In this document: piece by piece, positions 39,035 to 47,309 of the stretch | Layout: each line of letters starts with the position of its first letter | How positions within the stretch are numbered: the stretch's first letter is position 1 | Assembly (NCBI RefSeq): GCF_016595675.1 | Contig: NZ_JAENJH010000001.1 | Span: forward strand, 1,014,158-1,078,157 | Reading direction: 5' to 3' | DNA from: Prauserella cavernicola | GTDB taxonomy: Bacteria; Actinomycetota; Actinomycetes; Mycobacteriales; Pseudonocardiaceae | DNA: 64,000 bases | Program-made: the position numbers and the translations under genes | The notes under the pieces: model-generated | Told to the model about the DNA's origin: nothing | The model's database searches: none | What the model saw: the letters and a program-made list of their open reading frames with translations, nothing else

Positions 39035-40194
39035 CGGTCTCCGAATCGGTGCGAGGCAACAGGCTGTCGATCCGCGTCCGGCTCACCCTGCTCTACGGCG
39101 GCATGGTGTTCGCCAGCGGCGTCGTGCTGTTGCTCATGGTGTATCTGCTGATGCGGTTCATCCCGAACTACGACATCCGCGAAGCACAGCTGGCGGTGGC
39201 GCCCGCGATACCGGCGAACCCGACCGACCAGCGCCCCACGCCGATTCCCACCATCGCCAGCAAGGACGACGTGCTGGCGGTGCTGCTGCAGCTCTCCGGC
39301 CTCGCGCTGCTCGGGCTGGCGCTGATCGCGTTCCTGCTCGGCTGGATCATCGCGGGCCGCATCCTCGCGCCCGTCCACCGGATCACCAGCGCCGCGCGCA
39401 CCGTCGCCGGACACACACTGCACGAACGCATCCAGCTCGACGGGCCGAAGGACGAGTTCACCGAACTCGCCGACACCATCGACACGATGCTCGACCGGCT
39501 GCACACGAGTTTCCAGGCGCAGCAACGCTTCGCGGCCAACGCGTCCCACGAGCTGCGGACCCCGCTGGCCACCACGCGCACCATGCTGCAGGTCGCCCTG
39601 GCCCGCCCACAGGATCACGACCTGGCCACGCTCGCGCCCAAGCTGCTCGCCACCAACGAACGCAGTATCACGACCGTGGAGTCGTTGCTGACGCTGTCGC
39701 GGGCCGATCACGGCGTCGCCGAGCCCATGCTCGTCGACATCGCCTCCGTGGCGGCGCACGCGGTGGACCAGGTGCGGGCGGAGGCGGAGTCGCGCCGGAT
39801 CGGACTGGCCACCGACCTGCGTCCGGCCACTGTGGACGGCGACGGGGATCTGGTGCACCACCTGCTGCTCAACCTCTTACACAACGCCGTCCGGCACAAC
39901 CATCCCGGCGGCGCAGCACGGCTGAGCACCACGAGCTGGAACGGCGCCGCCGTGATCACGGTGACCAATACCGGCGAACCCGTCTCCGCGGCCGAGGCCG
40001 CCCGGCTGTTCGAGCCGTTCCACCGCGGGGCCGCCCGCACGCGCGGGGCGGGTCACGGGCTCGGGCTCACCCTGGTGCGCACCATCGCGCACAGCCACCA
40101 CGGCACCGCCACGGCGATGCCGAACGCCGGGGGCGGGCTCACCACCACCGTCGTCCTGCCCCTGCGCCAGGCTGAGCACCCCAGAATGCGGTGA
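39031..40194 (+). CDS. sensor histidine kinase
   Basis: A 387-residue kinase with TM1 near residues 19-42, a short extracytoplasmic loop of about 45 residues with several Pro, TM2 near 90-112, HAMP, the phospho-His in RFAANASHELRTPLATTR, an N-box in LLLNLLHNAVRHN and G-box GAGHGLGLTLVRTIAHSH. The small sensor loop suggests detection within the membrane or through a partner, possibly the neighbouring secreted protein. Its stop codon lies inside the left arm of the 23-bp hairpin that follows. Confidence 0.9.
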   Translation: MTVSESVRGNRLSIRVRLTLLYGGMVFASGVVLLLMVYLLMRFIPNYDIREAQLAVAPAIPANPTDQRPTPIPTIASKDDVLAVLLQLSGLALLGLALIAFLLGWIIAGRILAPVHRITSAARTVAGHTLHERIQLDGPKDEFTELADTIDTMLDRLHTSFQAQQRFAANASHELRTPLATTRTMLQVALARPQDHDLATLAPKLLATNERSITTVESLLTLSRADHGVAEPMLVDIASVAAHAVDQVRAEAESRRIGLATDLRPATVDGDGDLVHHLLLNLLHNAVRHNHPGGAARLSTTSWNGAAVITVTNTGEPVSAAEAARLFEPFHRGAARTRGAGHGLGLTLVRTIAHSHHGTATAMPNAGGGLTTTVVLPLRQAEHPRMR

Positions 40195-40240
40195 AGGGCA
40201 CCTTTACTGCATTGAACGCAGTAAAGGTGCCCTTCACCGC
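40188..40240 (+). terminator. 23-bp perfect hairpin after the kinase gene
   Basis: Left arm 40188-40210 and right arm 40218-40240 are exact reverse complements (GTGAAGGGCACCTTTACTGC core) with loop ATTGAAC. It spans the kinase stop codon and ends 28 bases before the convergent methyltransferase gene, so it could terminate transcripts from both sides. The perfect long stem is unusual for a simple terminator and resembles a dispersed intergenic repeat. Confidence 0.75.
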
Positions 40241-40268
40241 AGAGGCTTGGACCTCCGGGGCTCAGGTG

Positions 40269-41300
40269 TCAGGACTGGGTTGCTTCCAGGAGCTGGAATC
40301 CCGTGCCACCGTGGAGTTCGTGCACCGCGAGCAGGCTCAGGCCCGCGGAGCCGCAGAGGTGCTCGAAGTCGGCGCGGGTCCGTTCCCGGCCCCCGACGTT
40401 GACGAGCATGTTGAGGTCGCTGAGGTAGAAGCCCTCCACCGAACCCGGCGGCACCAGCTCGGGCAGCACCGGCTCCACGATCAGCACCCGTCCCCCGGCG
40501 CCGAGCGCCGTCCGGCAGTGACGCAGGATCGTGGCCGCCCGCTCGTCATCCCAGTCGTGGATGATGCTCTTGAGCAGGTAGGCGTCCGCTCCGGCCGGTA
40601 CCCCCTCGAAGAAGTCCCCCAACTCGATCGACACCCGGTCGGTCAGTCCCTGCCGTTCGAGGTTCGCGGCGGCCTCGCGGGCGCCCGGCTCGGTGTCGAA
40701 CACGACGCCGCGCGGAGCCGGATGTGCCTGCAGCACCGCGGAGAGCAGGGTGCCGTCCCCGCCGCCGACGTCGACGATCGTGTGGAAGTTCCCGAAGTCG
40801 TACGCCGACGGCAGGGCACCCGCCACGACCCGCGTCCCCTGTGACATCGACGCGTTGAACAGGGCCGAGAGCTCCGGGGAGTCGGCGAGGTGGTCGAAGA
40901 ACGACGTGCCGAACTCGGTCTCGAAACTGGTCTCGCCGGTGCGCAGGCTCTGCTCCAGGTGCCGCCAGCCCGCGAGCATCACGGGATCGCTGAACATGCG
41001 CGCGAGGGCATGGACCGATCGCGGGTGGTCCCGCAGCAGGTGCCGGCCCGCCGGGGTCAGCGAGAACCCGTCGCCGGACTCGGCGCACACGCCGAGCCCG
41101 GCGAGCGCACGAAGCAGCCTCAGCAGGTTCTCCTCCGGGATGCCCGCCGGCTCCGCCAGCTCGCCCGGCGAGCGCGTGCCGTCGCCGATGGCCTCGACGA
41201 GGTCCAGCCGCAGCGCCACCGAGATCACCTGCGTGCTCATCATTCCGAAGACCTGGCGGCGCAGCCGCAGCAGCTCCTCGCCGGTCGCTTCGTCGCTCAT
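40269..41300 (-). CDS. SAM-dependent O-methyltransferase (acetylserotonin/plant OMT-like)
   Basis: A 343-residue enzyme. The N-terminal dimerisation/winged-helix domain (about residues 1-150) resembles small-molecule OMTs. The SAM motif is IVDVGGGDGTLL, and the catalytic His lies in LKSIIHDWDDE; NMLVNVGGRERT is the end block. It transfers a methyl group to a hydroxyl of a natural product. AGGAGC precedes the ATG, which overlaps the thioesterase stop (ATGA). Last gene of the siderophore transport/tailoring operon, so it probably modifies the peptide or an aryl cap. N-methylation is possible but less typical of this family. Confidence 0.83.
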   Translation of the reverse strand: MSDEATGEELLRLRRQVFGMMSTQVISVALRLDLVEAIGDGTRSPGELAEPAGIPEENLLRLLRALAGLGVCAESGDGFSLTPAGRHLLRDHPRSVHALARMFSDPVMLAGWRHLEQSLRTGETSFETEFGTSFFDHLADSPELSALFNASMSQGTRVVAGALPSAYDFGNFHTIVDVGGGDGTLLSAVLQAHPAPRGVVFDTEPGAREAAANLERQGLTDRVSIELGDFFEGVPAGADAYLLKSIIHDWDDERAATILRHCRTALGAGGRVLIVEPVLPELVPPGSVEGFYLSDLNMLVNVGGRERTRADFEHLCGSAGLSLLAVHELHGGTGFQLLEATQS

Positions 41301-42079
41301 GAGGTGCTCCTGCCTGTCGTGTCGATGTCCGCTCGTAGCGTCACCCGGCGCAGCAGCGCGAGCACGTCGGCCGCGTGGGGCACCAGGTAGAAGTGATCGC
41401 CGGGGAGTCGGTGCAGCGCGAAGGACGCTGCGGTGACCTCCTGCCACGCGCTCGCCAGCGCGTCGTCGACCTCGGTGTCCTCGGTGCCGATGACCGCCGT
41501 GACCGGGCAGCGCAGCAGCGGTCCCGGCGCGGGCCGGTACGTCTCGGCGAACCGGTAGTCGGTCCTGATCGCGGGCAGGAACAGCTCGCGCAGCTCCTGG
41601 TCGCGCAGGAGTTCGCCGTCGGTGCCGCCGAGCCGCACCAGCTCGTCGACCACGGCCTCGTCGTCGCGCAGGTGGACGTCACCGGTGAGCCGCCGCGAGG
41701 GGGCGCGCATGCCCGAGACCACGAGCGCGCCCGGGTCCGGGCCTATACCCGCCTCCAGCCGCCGCGCGGTCTCGTACGCCACGAGCGAGCCCAGGCTGTG
41801 TCCGAAGAGGACGACCGGCCGGTCGTCGAGGGCTGCGACCGCCTCGGCGACGTGCCCGGCGAGCGCGGTGAGGTCGGCGGGGAACGCGTCGTTGATCCGG
41901 TTCTCGCGGCCGGGGTACTGCACACCCCAGACCTCGATCTCGTCTCCGATGTCGCGTCCCCACGTGCGGAAGAAGCTCGCCGCGCCGCCGGCGTGGGGCA
42001 GGCACACGAGCCGGACGGTCGCGCCGGCCTTGGGGAATGCGCACCGCAGCCACGGACTCGGTGCCGCTGCCGCGCTCAT
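41297..42079 (-). CDS. type II thioesterase (GrsT-like)
   Basis: A 260-residue alpha/beta hydrolase. It starts with the family block RLVCLPHAGGAASFFRTW, has nucleophile Ser95 in VLFGHSLGSLVAYE, and ends with the catalytic His in LPGDHFYLVPH. Type II thioesterases hydrolyse wrongly primed or stalled acyl groups from carrier domains of NRPS lines. It overlaps both neighbours by ATGA. Since the NRPS in view lacks an integrated thioesterase, this discrete enzyme might also help release, although editing is the usual job. Confidence 0.9.
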   Translation of the reverse strand: MSAAAAPSPWLRCAFPKAGATVRLVCLPHAGGAASFFRTWGRDIGDEIEVWGVQYPGRENRINDAFPADLTALAGHVAEAVAALDDRPVVLFGHSLGSLVAYETARRLEAGIGPDPGALVVSGMRAPSRRLTGDVHLRDDEAVVDELVRLGGTDGELLRDQELRELFLPAIRTDYRFAETYRPAPGPLLRCPVTAVIGTEDTEVDDALASAWQEVTAASFALHRLPGDHFYLVPHAADVLALLRRVTLRADIDTTGRSTS

Positions 42080-42834
42080 GCGGGTGTGCTCGCCGCGATC
42101 AGCACCCTCGGGGTGGTGGCCAGTACCGAGCGGGTCTCCCTGGCCTCGGCGATCAGCGTGGCCGCCGCGGTCTGGCCCATCTCGTCGGCGAGCCGGCGGC
42201 GGTGGCCGAGGATGCCGCGGTAGACGGCGAGCTGGCGGTGCAACCAGTCCGGCGTGTGTTCGTGCACGAGCACCTCGAACCCGGCCTCGGTGAGCAGTTC
42301 CCGATGGTCCAGATAGGACGGTTCCCAGGTGGTGAAGACGAACCGGCCGCCAGGCCGCAGGATCCGGCCGAGTTCGGCGAGCGAGCCGGGTTTGTCCCAG
42401 ACCATCCAGAACGCGTCGACGCTCATCACCGCGGCGCACGAGTGATCGGCCAGGCCGGTCTGTTCGAAGCTGCCCACCGCGAACTCCGCCTCCCCGCCGA
42501 GCTCACGAGCGAGCTCGCGCGCCTCGGTGACGGCGGCTTCGACGACGTCGACCCCACGCAGCACCGCGCCGCGTTCGCGCGCGACGACGAGTCCGGGGCC
42601 GCCCCGTCCGCACCCGAGGTCCGCGAGCAGCTCACCGGGCTCGACGGCCACGAGCTCGGTGATGCGGGCGAGGTCGGTGCGCGTGACGAAGCCGAACGGG
42701 TCGGCCTCCTCGGGGTAGTCGGCGCCGTAGGCGTCGCGGTAGATGCCCCGCAACGTCGGGCTGCCCCACTGCCGCCGCAGCACCTCGGAGTAGCGGTCCT
42801 CCTCCTGGCTGAACTCACCAGCCGCCCAGCTCAT
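42076..42834 (-). CDS. class I SAM-dependent methyltransferase (Methyltransf_11)
   Basis: A 252-residue methyltransferase: SAM motif ELLADLGCGRGGPGLVVARERG near residue 70, acidic loop GVDVVEAAV, motif III VMSVDAFWMVWDKPGS and LRPGGRFVFTTWEP. Substrate not evident. It is translationally coupled to the ABC transporter upstream and the thioesterase downstream, which assigns it to the NRPS product pathway. N-methylation of a hydroxamate amino acid or O-methylation are both possible. Confidence 0.83.
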   Translation of the reverse strand: MSWAAGEFSQEEDRYSEVLRRQWGSPTLRGIYRDAYGADYPEEADPFGFVTRTDLARITELVAVEPGELLADLGCGRGGPGLVVARERGAVLRGVDVVEAAVTEARELARELGGEAEFAVGSFEQTGLADHSCAAVMSVDAFWMVWDKPGSLAELGRILRPGGRFVFTTWEPSYLDHRELLTEAGFEVLVHEHTPDWLHRQLAVYRGILGHRRRLADEMGQTAAATLIAEARETRSVLATTPRVLIAASTPA

Positions 42835-44591
42835 GCGATGTCTCCCCCCTGCTCGATCCGTCCGTTGCCGAGTCGCACCACGTGCCGCATGCGTTCGATC
42901 GTCGCGGGCCGGTGCGCGATGACGATGAGTGTGCGGTCGCCGCGCAGCCGGTCCATCGCCGTCTCGATCCGCGCGGCCGTCACCGGGTCGATGTCGGCGG
43001 TCGCCTCGTCGAGCACCAGCACGGCGGGGTCGAGCAGCGCCGCCCTGGCGAGCGCGACGAGCTGGCGCTCCCCCGCCGACAGGTTCTCGCCGCGCGGGCC
43101 GAGATCGGTGTCGAGCCCGTCGGCCAGACCCGCCACCCAGTCCTCGAGCTCCAGTTGGGCGATCGCCCGGCCCAGTTCCTCGCGGCCGGGGTCACCGGGC
43201 ACGAGGGCGAGGTTCTCGGCGAGTGTTCCCGTCACCAGGTGCACCTGCTGCGGCACCAGCACGATGCGCCTGCGCAGCTCCCCTGGCGGGATGTCGGCCA
43301 GCTCCACACCCGCGAAGCGCACGTGTCCGTTCGCCGGGCGGTACATCCCGCACAGCAGCTTCGACAGCGTCGTCTTGCCCGATCCCGTCGGGCCGGCCAG
43401 CGCCGCGCGGTCGCCGGTGGGGAAGGAGACCGACACGTCGTGCAGCACCTGGACGTCGGAGGTGTAGGAGAAGCACACGCCATCGACACTCAGCTCACCG
43501 CGCTCCGGGGTCACCTCGCCCGTTGCGACGTCCGGCCGCGCGGCAGGATCGGCAAGTTCGGCAGGATCGGCAGGATCGACATCGTCGGTGGCGGCGAGCA
43601 GGTCGAGCAACCGCGCGAACGCCGTCCTCGAGGTCTGCATCTGGGTGAGCAGCTGCGTCAGCTGCGTGACCGAGCTGAACAGCTGGCGCATCGCGAGCAC
43701 GAACACCACGACGGTGCCGACGCTGATCACGCCGTGCAGCGCGAGCAGTCCGGCCACGATCAGCATCACCGCGTCGGCGACGCCCTGCACGATCGTCACC
43801 GCGCTGCTGCGGAAGGCGACCCGCTGCGCGTGGCGGGCAGCTCCGTACAGGCGACCGTGGTCCTCGGCGAGCCGGGCGCGCAGCACGTCGGCCGCGCCGG
43901 TGGTCTGCACCAGCTCGCGCGCCTCGGTGCTCTCGCGGTAGGTGGCGGCGGCCTCGGCCTGCCTGGCCGCCTGCGCGGCGAAGGCCGGTGCGGCGGCACG
44001 CTTGAACGAGCGCAGCAGCACCACCGTGGCCGGCAGGAACACCACCGCCAGCAACAGGGTCAGCGGCACCGAGTAGACGAGCAGCACGATGGTGGCGAAG
44101 CAGAGGTAGCCCACCACGGCCAGCAGGTCGGGCAGGTCGGAGCGGACGAACCCGGCCAGGTCGGAGATCTCCCCGGTGGCGCGGCGCAGCAGGTCACCTG
44201 AGCGGTGTCGTTCCAGGAACCGCAGCGAGGTACCGGCGAGCCGCTCCACCACGAGGTCGCGCAGTCTGCGCACCACCCGCTCGCCCGCGCGGACCAGCAG
44301 CACCTCCGAGCCGCGCAGCAGGAGCATGCGTGCCACGGCCAGCGCCAGCACCGCGCCCGAGGCCAGCAGCATCCCGCCGCGGTCACCCGCGAGCAGCAGG
44401 TCGGTCGCCCAGCCGATCGCGGGCGGGATCAGCGCCAGCGCGAGCGTGGACAACGACGTGATCACGATCGAGACCACGATCAGCCTGCGGTGCGGTCGCA
44501 GGTGCGGCCAGGCGCGCGCCCGCAAGCGCTGTTGCGACGGCGCGTCCGAGAGCAGCGGGCCGTGCTCGTCCAGTGTGGATTGTTCAGGCAT
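42831..44591 (-). CDS. ABC exporter-type half transporter, subunit 2 (catalytic)
   Basis: A 586-residue membrane-ATPase fusion with six helices followed by a nucleotide-binding domain. Walker A GPTGSGKTTLSK near residue 400, signature LSAGERQ near 505, Walker B VLVLDEATADID with the catalytic Glu, and His in VIAHRPAT. ATG 44591 is preferred over GTG 44597 because GGGGAG sits five bases before the ATG. It pairs with the next gene to form a heterodimer. In iron-regulated NRPS loci such pairs export siderophore or, like IrtAB, import it. Confidence 0.9.
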   Translation of the reverse strand: MPEQSTLDEHGPLLSDAPSQQRLRARAWPHLRPHRRLIVVSIVITSLSTLALALIPPAIGWATDLLLAGDRGGMLLASGAVLALAVARMLLLRGSEVLLVRAGERVVRRLRDLVVERLAGTSLRFLERHRSGDLLRRATGEISDLAGFVRSDLPDLLAVVGYLCFATIVLLVYSVPLTLLLAVVFLPATVVLLRSFKRAAAPAFAAQAARQAEAAATYRESTEARELVQTTGAADVLRARLAEDHGRLYGAARHAQRVAFRSSAVTIVQGVADAVMLIVAGLLALHGVISVGTVVVFVLAMRQLFSSVTQLTQLLTQMQTSRTAFARLLDLLAATDDVDPADPAELADPAARPDVATGEVTPERGELSVDGVCFSYTSDVQVLHDVSVSFPTGDRAALAGPTGSGKTTLSKLLCGMYRPANGHVRFAGVELADIPPGELRRRIVLVPQQVHLVTGTLAENLALVPGDPGREELGRAIAQLELEDWVAGLADGLDTDLGPRGENLSAGERQLVALARAALLDPAVLVLDEATADIDPVTAARIETAMDRLRGDRTLIVIAHRPATIERMRHVVRLGNGRIEQGGDIA

Positions 44592-46248
44592 CGGCACTCC
44601 CCGGCGCGACGTCGACGAGCTCGGCGCGCGGCGCCGGATCCGGCAGTGTGACGGTGCGGTCGGCCGCGGCCAGCACCGCGTCGCGATGGGTCACGAACAC
44701 CAGTGACGCCCCCGACTCCGCCCACTCGCGCAGGCCGCGCAGGATCGCCTGTTCCGTGGCCGTGTCGACGGCCGAGGTCACGTCGTCGAGCACGAGTACG
44801 TCGCCCTCTGCCAAGAGCCCGCGCGCGAGCGCGAGCCGCTGCCGCTGCCCACCGGACAGCGTGGCGCCGCGCTCGCCGACCTCGGTGTCGTAGCCGTCGG
44901 GCAAGGCCTCGATCTCGGCGTCGATCGCGGCGATCCGGCAGGCCGCGCGCAGTGTCTCCGCAGAGAGGTCGTGGTGGCCGAGCGTCAGGTTCTCCGCGAT
45001 GGTGCCCGAGAGCATCAGCGGCCGCTGCGGGACGTACACCAGGCGCCGCCGCACCTGCGCGAGCGAGGCATCCCGCAGCGGGACGCCGCCGTAGCGGACC
45101 TCACCGCGTTCGGGATCGTCGAGGCGGCACGACCATCGCGCGAGCTGAGACTTGCCGGAGCCGAGCGGTCCGGTGAGGGCGACGAACTCCCCCGCCGCGA
45201 CCCGCACCGAGACCTCGCCGCCGGGCAGCGGCACGCCGGTGAGCTCGAGGTCGCCGCGCGGCGGCAGGTTCCTCGGCTCGGCCGGCTCGCGCACCGCGGG
45301 CTCGGTGCGCAGCACCTCGTCGATCCGGCCCGCGGCGGTGAACGCCTGCACGAGCTGGTTGATGCGCACGGTCAGCATGGTGATCCAGCCGGAGAGCATG
45401 GTCATCCACGTCGCGAACGCGACCAGGCCACCGATGCTGAGCGAGCCGGACAGCACGGCGTGACCGCCCACGGCGAGGCCGATCGCGGTACCCGCGGCCG
45501 GAATGAACGGGGCCTGCGACGCCCAGTTGGCCGCGACACTGGCCACCCGGAACGTGTGCCGGGTGACCTCGACGCTGTCGGCGTGGTGCCTGCGCACCAG
45601 CACCTCCTGCGCGCCGAGCCCGCGCACGGACTCGGCGCCGGAGAGCAGGTCCTCCACCGCGTCGGCCCGGCGGCCGTGCGCCGACGCGAGCTCGCCGTTC
45701 ACCGACGCCATCCGCTTCGGGTACAGCACGCTCGCGAGCACGATCAGTGGCACCACGGCGAGCCCCACCACGGCCAGCAGCGGGTCGAGCAGCGCGATGG
45801 CCACGACGATCGCGACGAACCCGCACACGCCCGAGACGAGCGAGCCGACCCCGGCGAGCCAGTTCTTCACGGCGTCGACGTCGCGCGTGCCGCGGATCGC
45901 CAGATCGCCGTGACCGAACCGGTCGGCTTCCCTGTCCAGGGTCAGCACGTGCGCCAGCAACCGTTCCCGCAGCCCGTTCGCCGCCGCCGTCGAGTACGAC
46001 ACCGCCGTCCACAGCATGCCCATCAGCCCGGCCACGGAGACCAGCGTGGTTCCCACGATCACGCAGGCCCAGAGCACGAGCGCGCCGCGGTCGCCGGGGA
46101 CCACGCCGTCGTCGAGCCCGCGTTTGACGAGCTCCGGCAGCACGATCGTCCCGGCCTGGTACACCAGACCGGCCACAATAGACAGTGCTATCGGGACGCG
46201 GTGCTCACGCAGGCAGCTGACCAGCAGGGCGCGCTCGGCTCGGCTCAC
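44584..46248 (-). CDS. ABC exporter-type half transporter, subunit 1 (degenerate Walker B)
   Basis: A 554-residue half transporter. It begins SRAERALLVSCLREHRVPIALSIVAG, with six helices, Walker A GPLGSGKSQLAR near residue 360, canonical signature LSGGQRQ near 463, and Walker B VLVLDDVTSAVD, where the catalytic Glu is Asp. The other half has the intact Glu, so the dimer has one consensus and one degenerate ATP site, as in TM287/288 and many bacterial heterodimers. The GTG start follows the stop of the binding protein gene directly, giving strict coupling to it. Confidence 0.9.
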   Translation of the reverse strand: MSRAERALLVSCLREHRVPIALSIVAGLVYQAGTIVLPELVKRGLDDGVVPGDRGALVLWACVIVGTTLVSVAGLMGMLWTAVSYSTAAANGLRERLLAHVLTLDREADRFGHGDLAIRGTRDVDAVKNWLAGVGSLVSGVCGFVAIVVAIALLDPLLAVVGLAVVPLIVLASVLYPKRMASVNGELASAHGRRADAVEDLLSGAESVRGLGAQEVLVRRHHADSVEVTRHTFRVASVAANWASQAPFIPAAGTAIGLAVGGHAVLSGSLSIGGLVAFATWMTMLSGWITMLTVRINQLVQAFTAAGRIDEVLRTEPAVREPAEPRNLPPRGDLELTGVPLPGGEVSVRVAAGEFVALTGPLGSGKSQLARWSCRLDDPERGEVRYGGVPLRDASLAQVRRRLVYVPQRPLMLSGTIAENLTLGHHDLSAETLRAACRIAAIDAEIEALPDGYDTEVGERGATLSGGQRQRLALARGLLAEGDVLVLDDVTSAVDTATEQAILRGLREWAESGASLVFVTHRDAVLAAADRTVTLPDPAPRAELVDVAPGSADA

Positions 46249-47226
46249 TCACAACTCCGCGAGGATCTTGTCGATGTCGGCCAGCGCGTCGGTGGCGATG
46301 CGATAGGACGCGACACTGTAGTTCGGCATCGGGAAGACCTTGCCCGCCTTGACCGCGGGGAGGTCCTGGAACGGGGACTGGTCCAGCACGTCCTGCACCG
46401 GCTGGCGGGGCGTGCCGTCGTAGGTCACCGGGTACACGATCACGTCACAGTCGTTGATGACGTTGAGCTGCTCGTACGAGTACTCCTGGCCGTTCTCGTC
46501 CCGGCCCGCGGCCGCCTCGCCGAACTGCACGCCCGCGTCGTTGAGCACGCCACCGAGCGCGGAGCCCGCCATGTTCAGCGTCCAGGTCCCGGTGTTGTTG
46601 CCCTGCGCGATGTAGGCCCACTTCGACCCGGCCAGCGCGTCGGCCCGCTGGGCGGCGATCTGGTCGATCTTGTCCTGGTACGCGGTGCGCAGGCGCTCCG
46701 CCTCGGCCTCCTTGCCGATCATCGGGGCGAGCCGGTCGGCGCACTCCTTCCAGAACTTGGCCTGGCTGTCGGAGAGCAGGACGATCGTGGCCGCGACGGC
46801 CTGCAGCTGGTCGTAGACCGGCTGCATCGTCGACTTGCCGGACACGTACCCCATCGACACGACGAGGTCGGGGCCGAGCTTGGCGATCTCCTGCACGTTC
46901 GGCTGTCCGTTGGGGCCGATCACGGGCAGCGACAACAGGTCCTCGTAGGCGGGGTGCACCAGCTCGGGGCTGTACTCGCAGACACCGGCGGGCGTCACCC
47001 CGAGGTCCTTGAGGATGAACGCGGGGAAGAAGTCCGCCGAGACCACCTGCTGGGGGTCGACCGGGACCTCGACGTCGCCGAGGTCCGTGGTCACCGAGCG
47101 GGTCTGCCCGGTCTGTTCGGCCTGGCCGCTGTCACCGCTTCCGCACGCGGAGAGCCCGAGTGCGCCGAGCACCCCGAGGGTGCCGGTGAGCACCGATCGT
47201 CTGCTCAGGTCGTGATGAAGGGTCAC
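46249..47226 (-). CDS. iron-siderophore binding lipoprotein (FecB/FhuD-like)
   Basis: A 325-residue periplasmic-type binding protein with a Tat-like lipoprotein signal: SRRSVLTG at residues 8-15 and lipobox LSAC with Cys28. The FecB domain includes VEVPVDPQQVVSADFFPAFILKDLGV, IAKLGPDLVVSMG and, at the C-terminus, LPAVKAGKVFPMPNY. It captures a ferric siderophore outside the membrane. GTG 47226 is chosen because GAGGAG lies six bases upstream. First gene of the operon behind the iron box. No FecCD-type importer permease is present; the next genes are exporter-type ABC proteins. Confidence 0.9.
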   Translation of the reverse strand: MTLHHDLSRRSVLTGTLGVLGALGLSACGSGDSGQAEQTGQTRSVTTDLGDVEVPVDPQQVVSADFFPAFILKDLGVTPAGVCEYSPELVHPAYEDLLSLPVIGPNGQPNVQEIAKLGPDLVVSMGYVSGKSTMQPVYDQLQAVAATIVLLSDSQAKFWKECADRLAPMIGKEAEAERLRTAYQDKIDQIAAQRADALAGSKWAYIAQGNNTGTWTLNMAGSALGGVLNDAGVQFGEAAAGRDENGQEYSYEQLNVINDCDVIVYPVTYDGTPRQPVQDVLDQSPFQDLPAVKAGKVFPMPNYSVASYRIATDALADIDKILAEL

Positions 47227-47270
47227 GGTGTTCTCCTCGGGGACTGTGTCGGGGATCGGCAAGATCGAAA

Positions 47271-47289
47271 TAAAGCTAGGCTCACCTAA
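47271..47289 (-). promoter_or_regulatory. DmdR/IdeR-like iron box
   Basis: The plus strand reads TAAAGCTAGGCTCACCTAA. Its reverse complement matches the actinobacterial iron-box consensus TTAGGTTAGSCTAACCTAA at about 15 of 19 positions by eye. It lies 45 bases upstream of the binding-lipoprotein start and downstream of the NRPS stop, so it should repress the transport/tailoring operon when Fe(II) is plentiful. Confidence 0.75.
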
Positions 47290-47309
47290 CTAACTGGTGT
47301 GGGTTCTTG

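Noticed and set aside
41297..42079. Main-chain releasing thioesterase of the NRPS
   Set aside because: As a separate GrsT-like protein it fits editing type II thioesterases; release is better explained by the terminal C domain.
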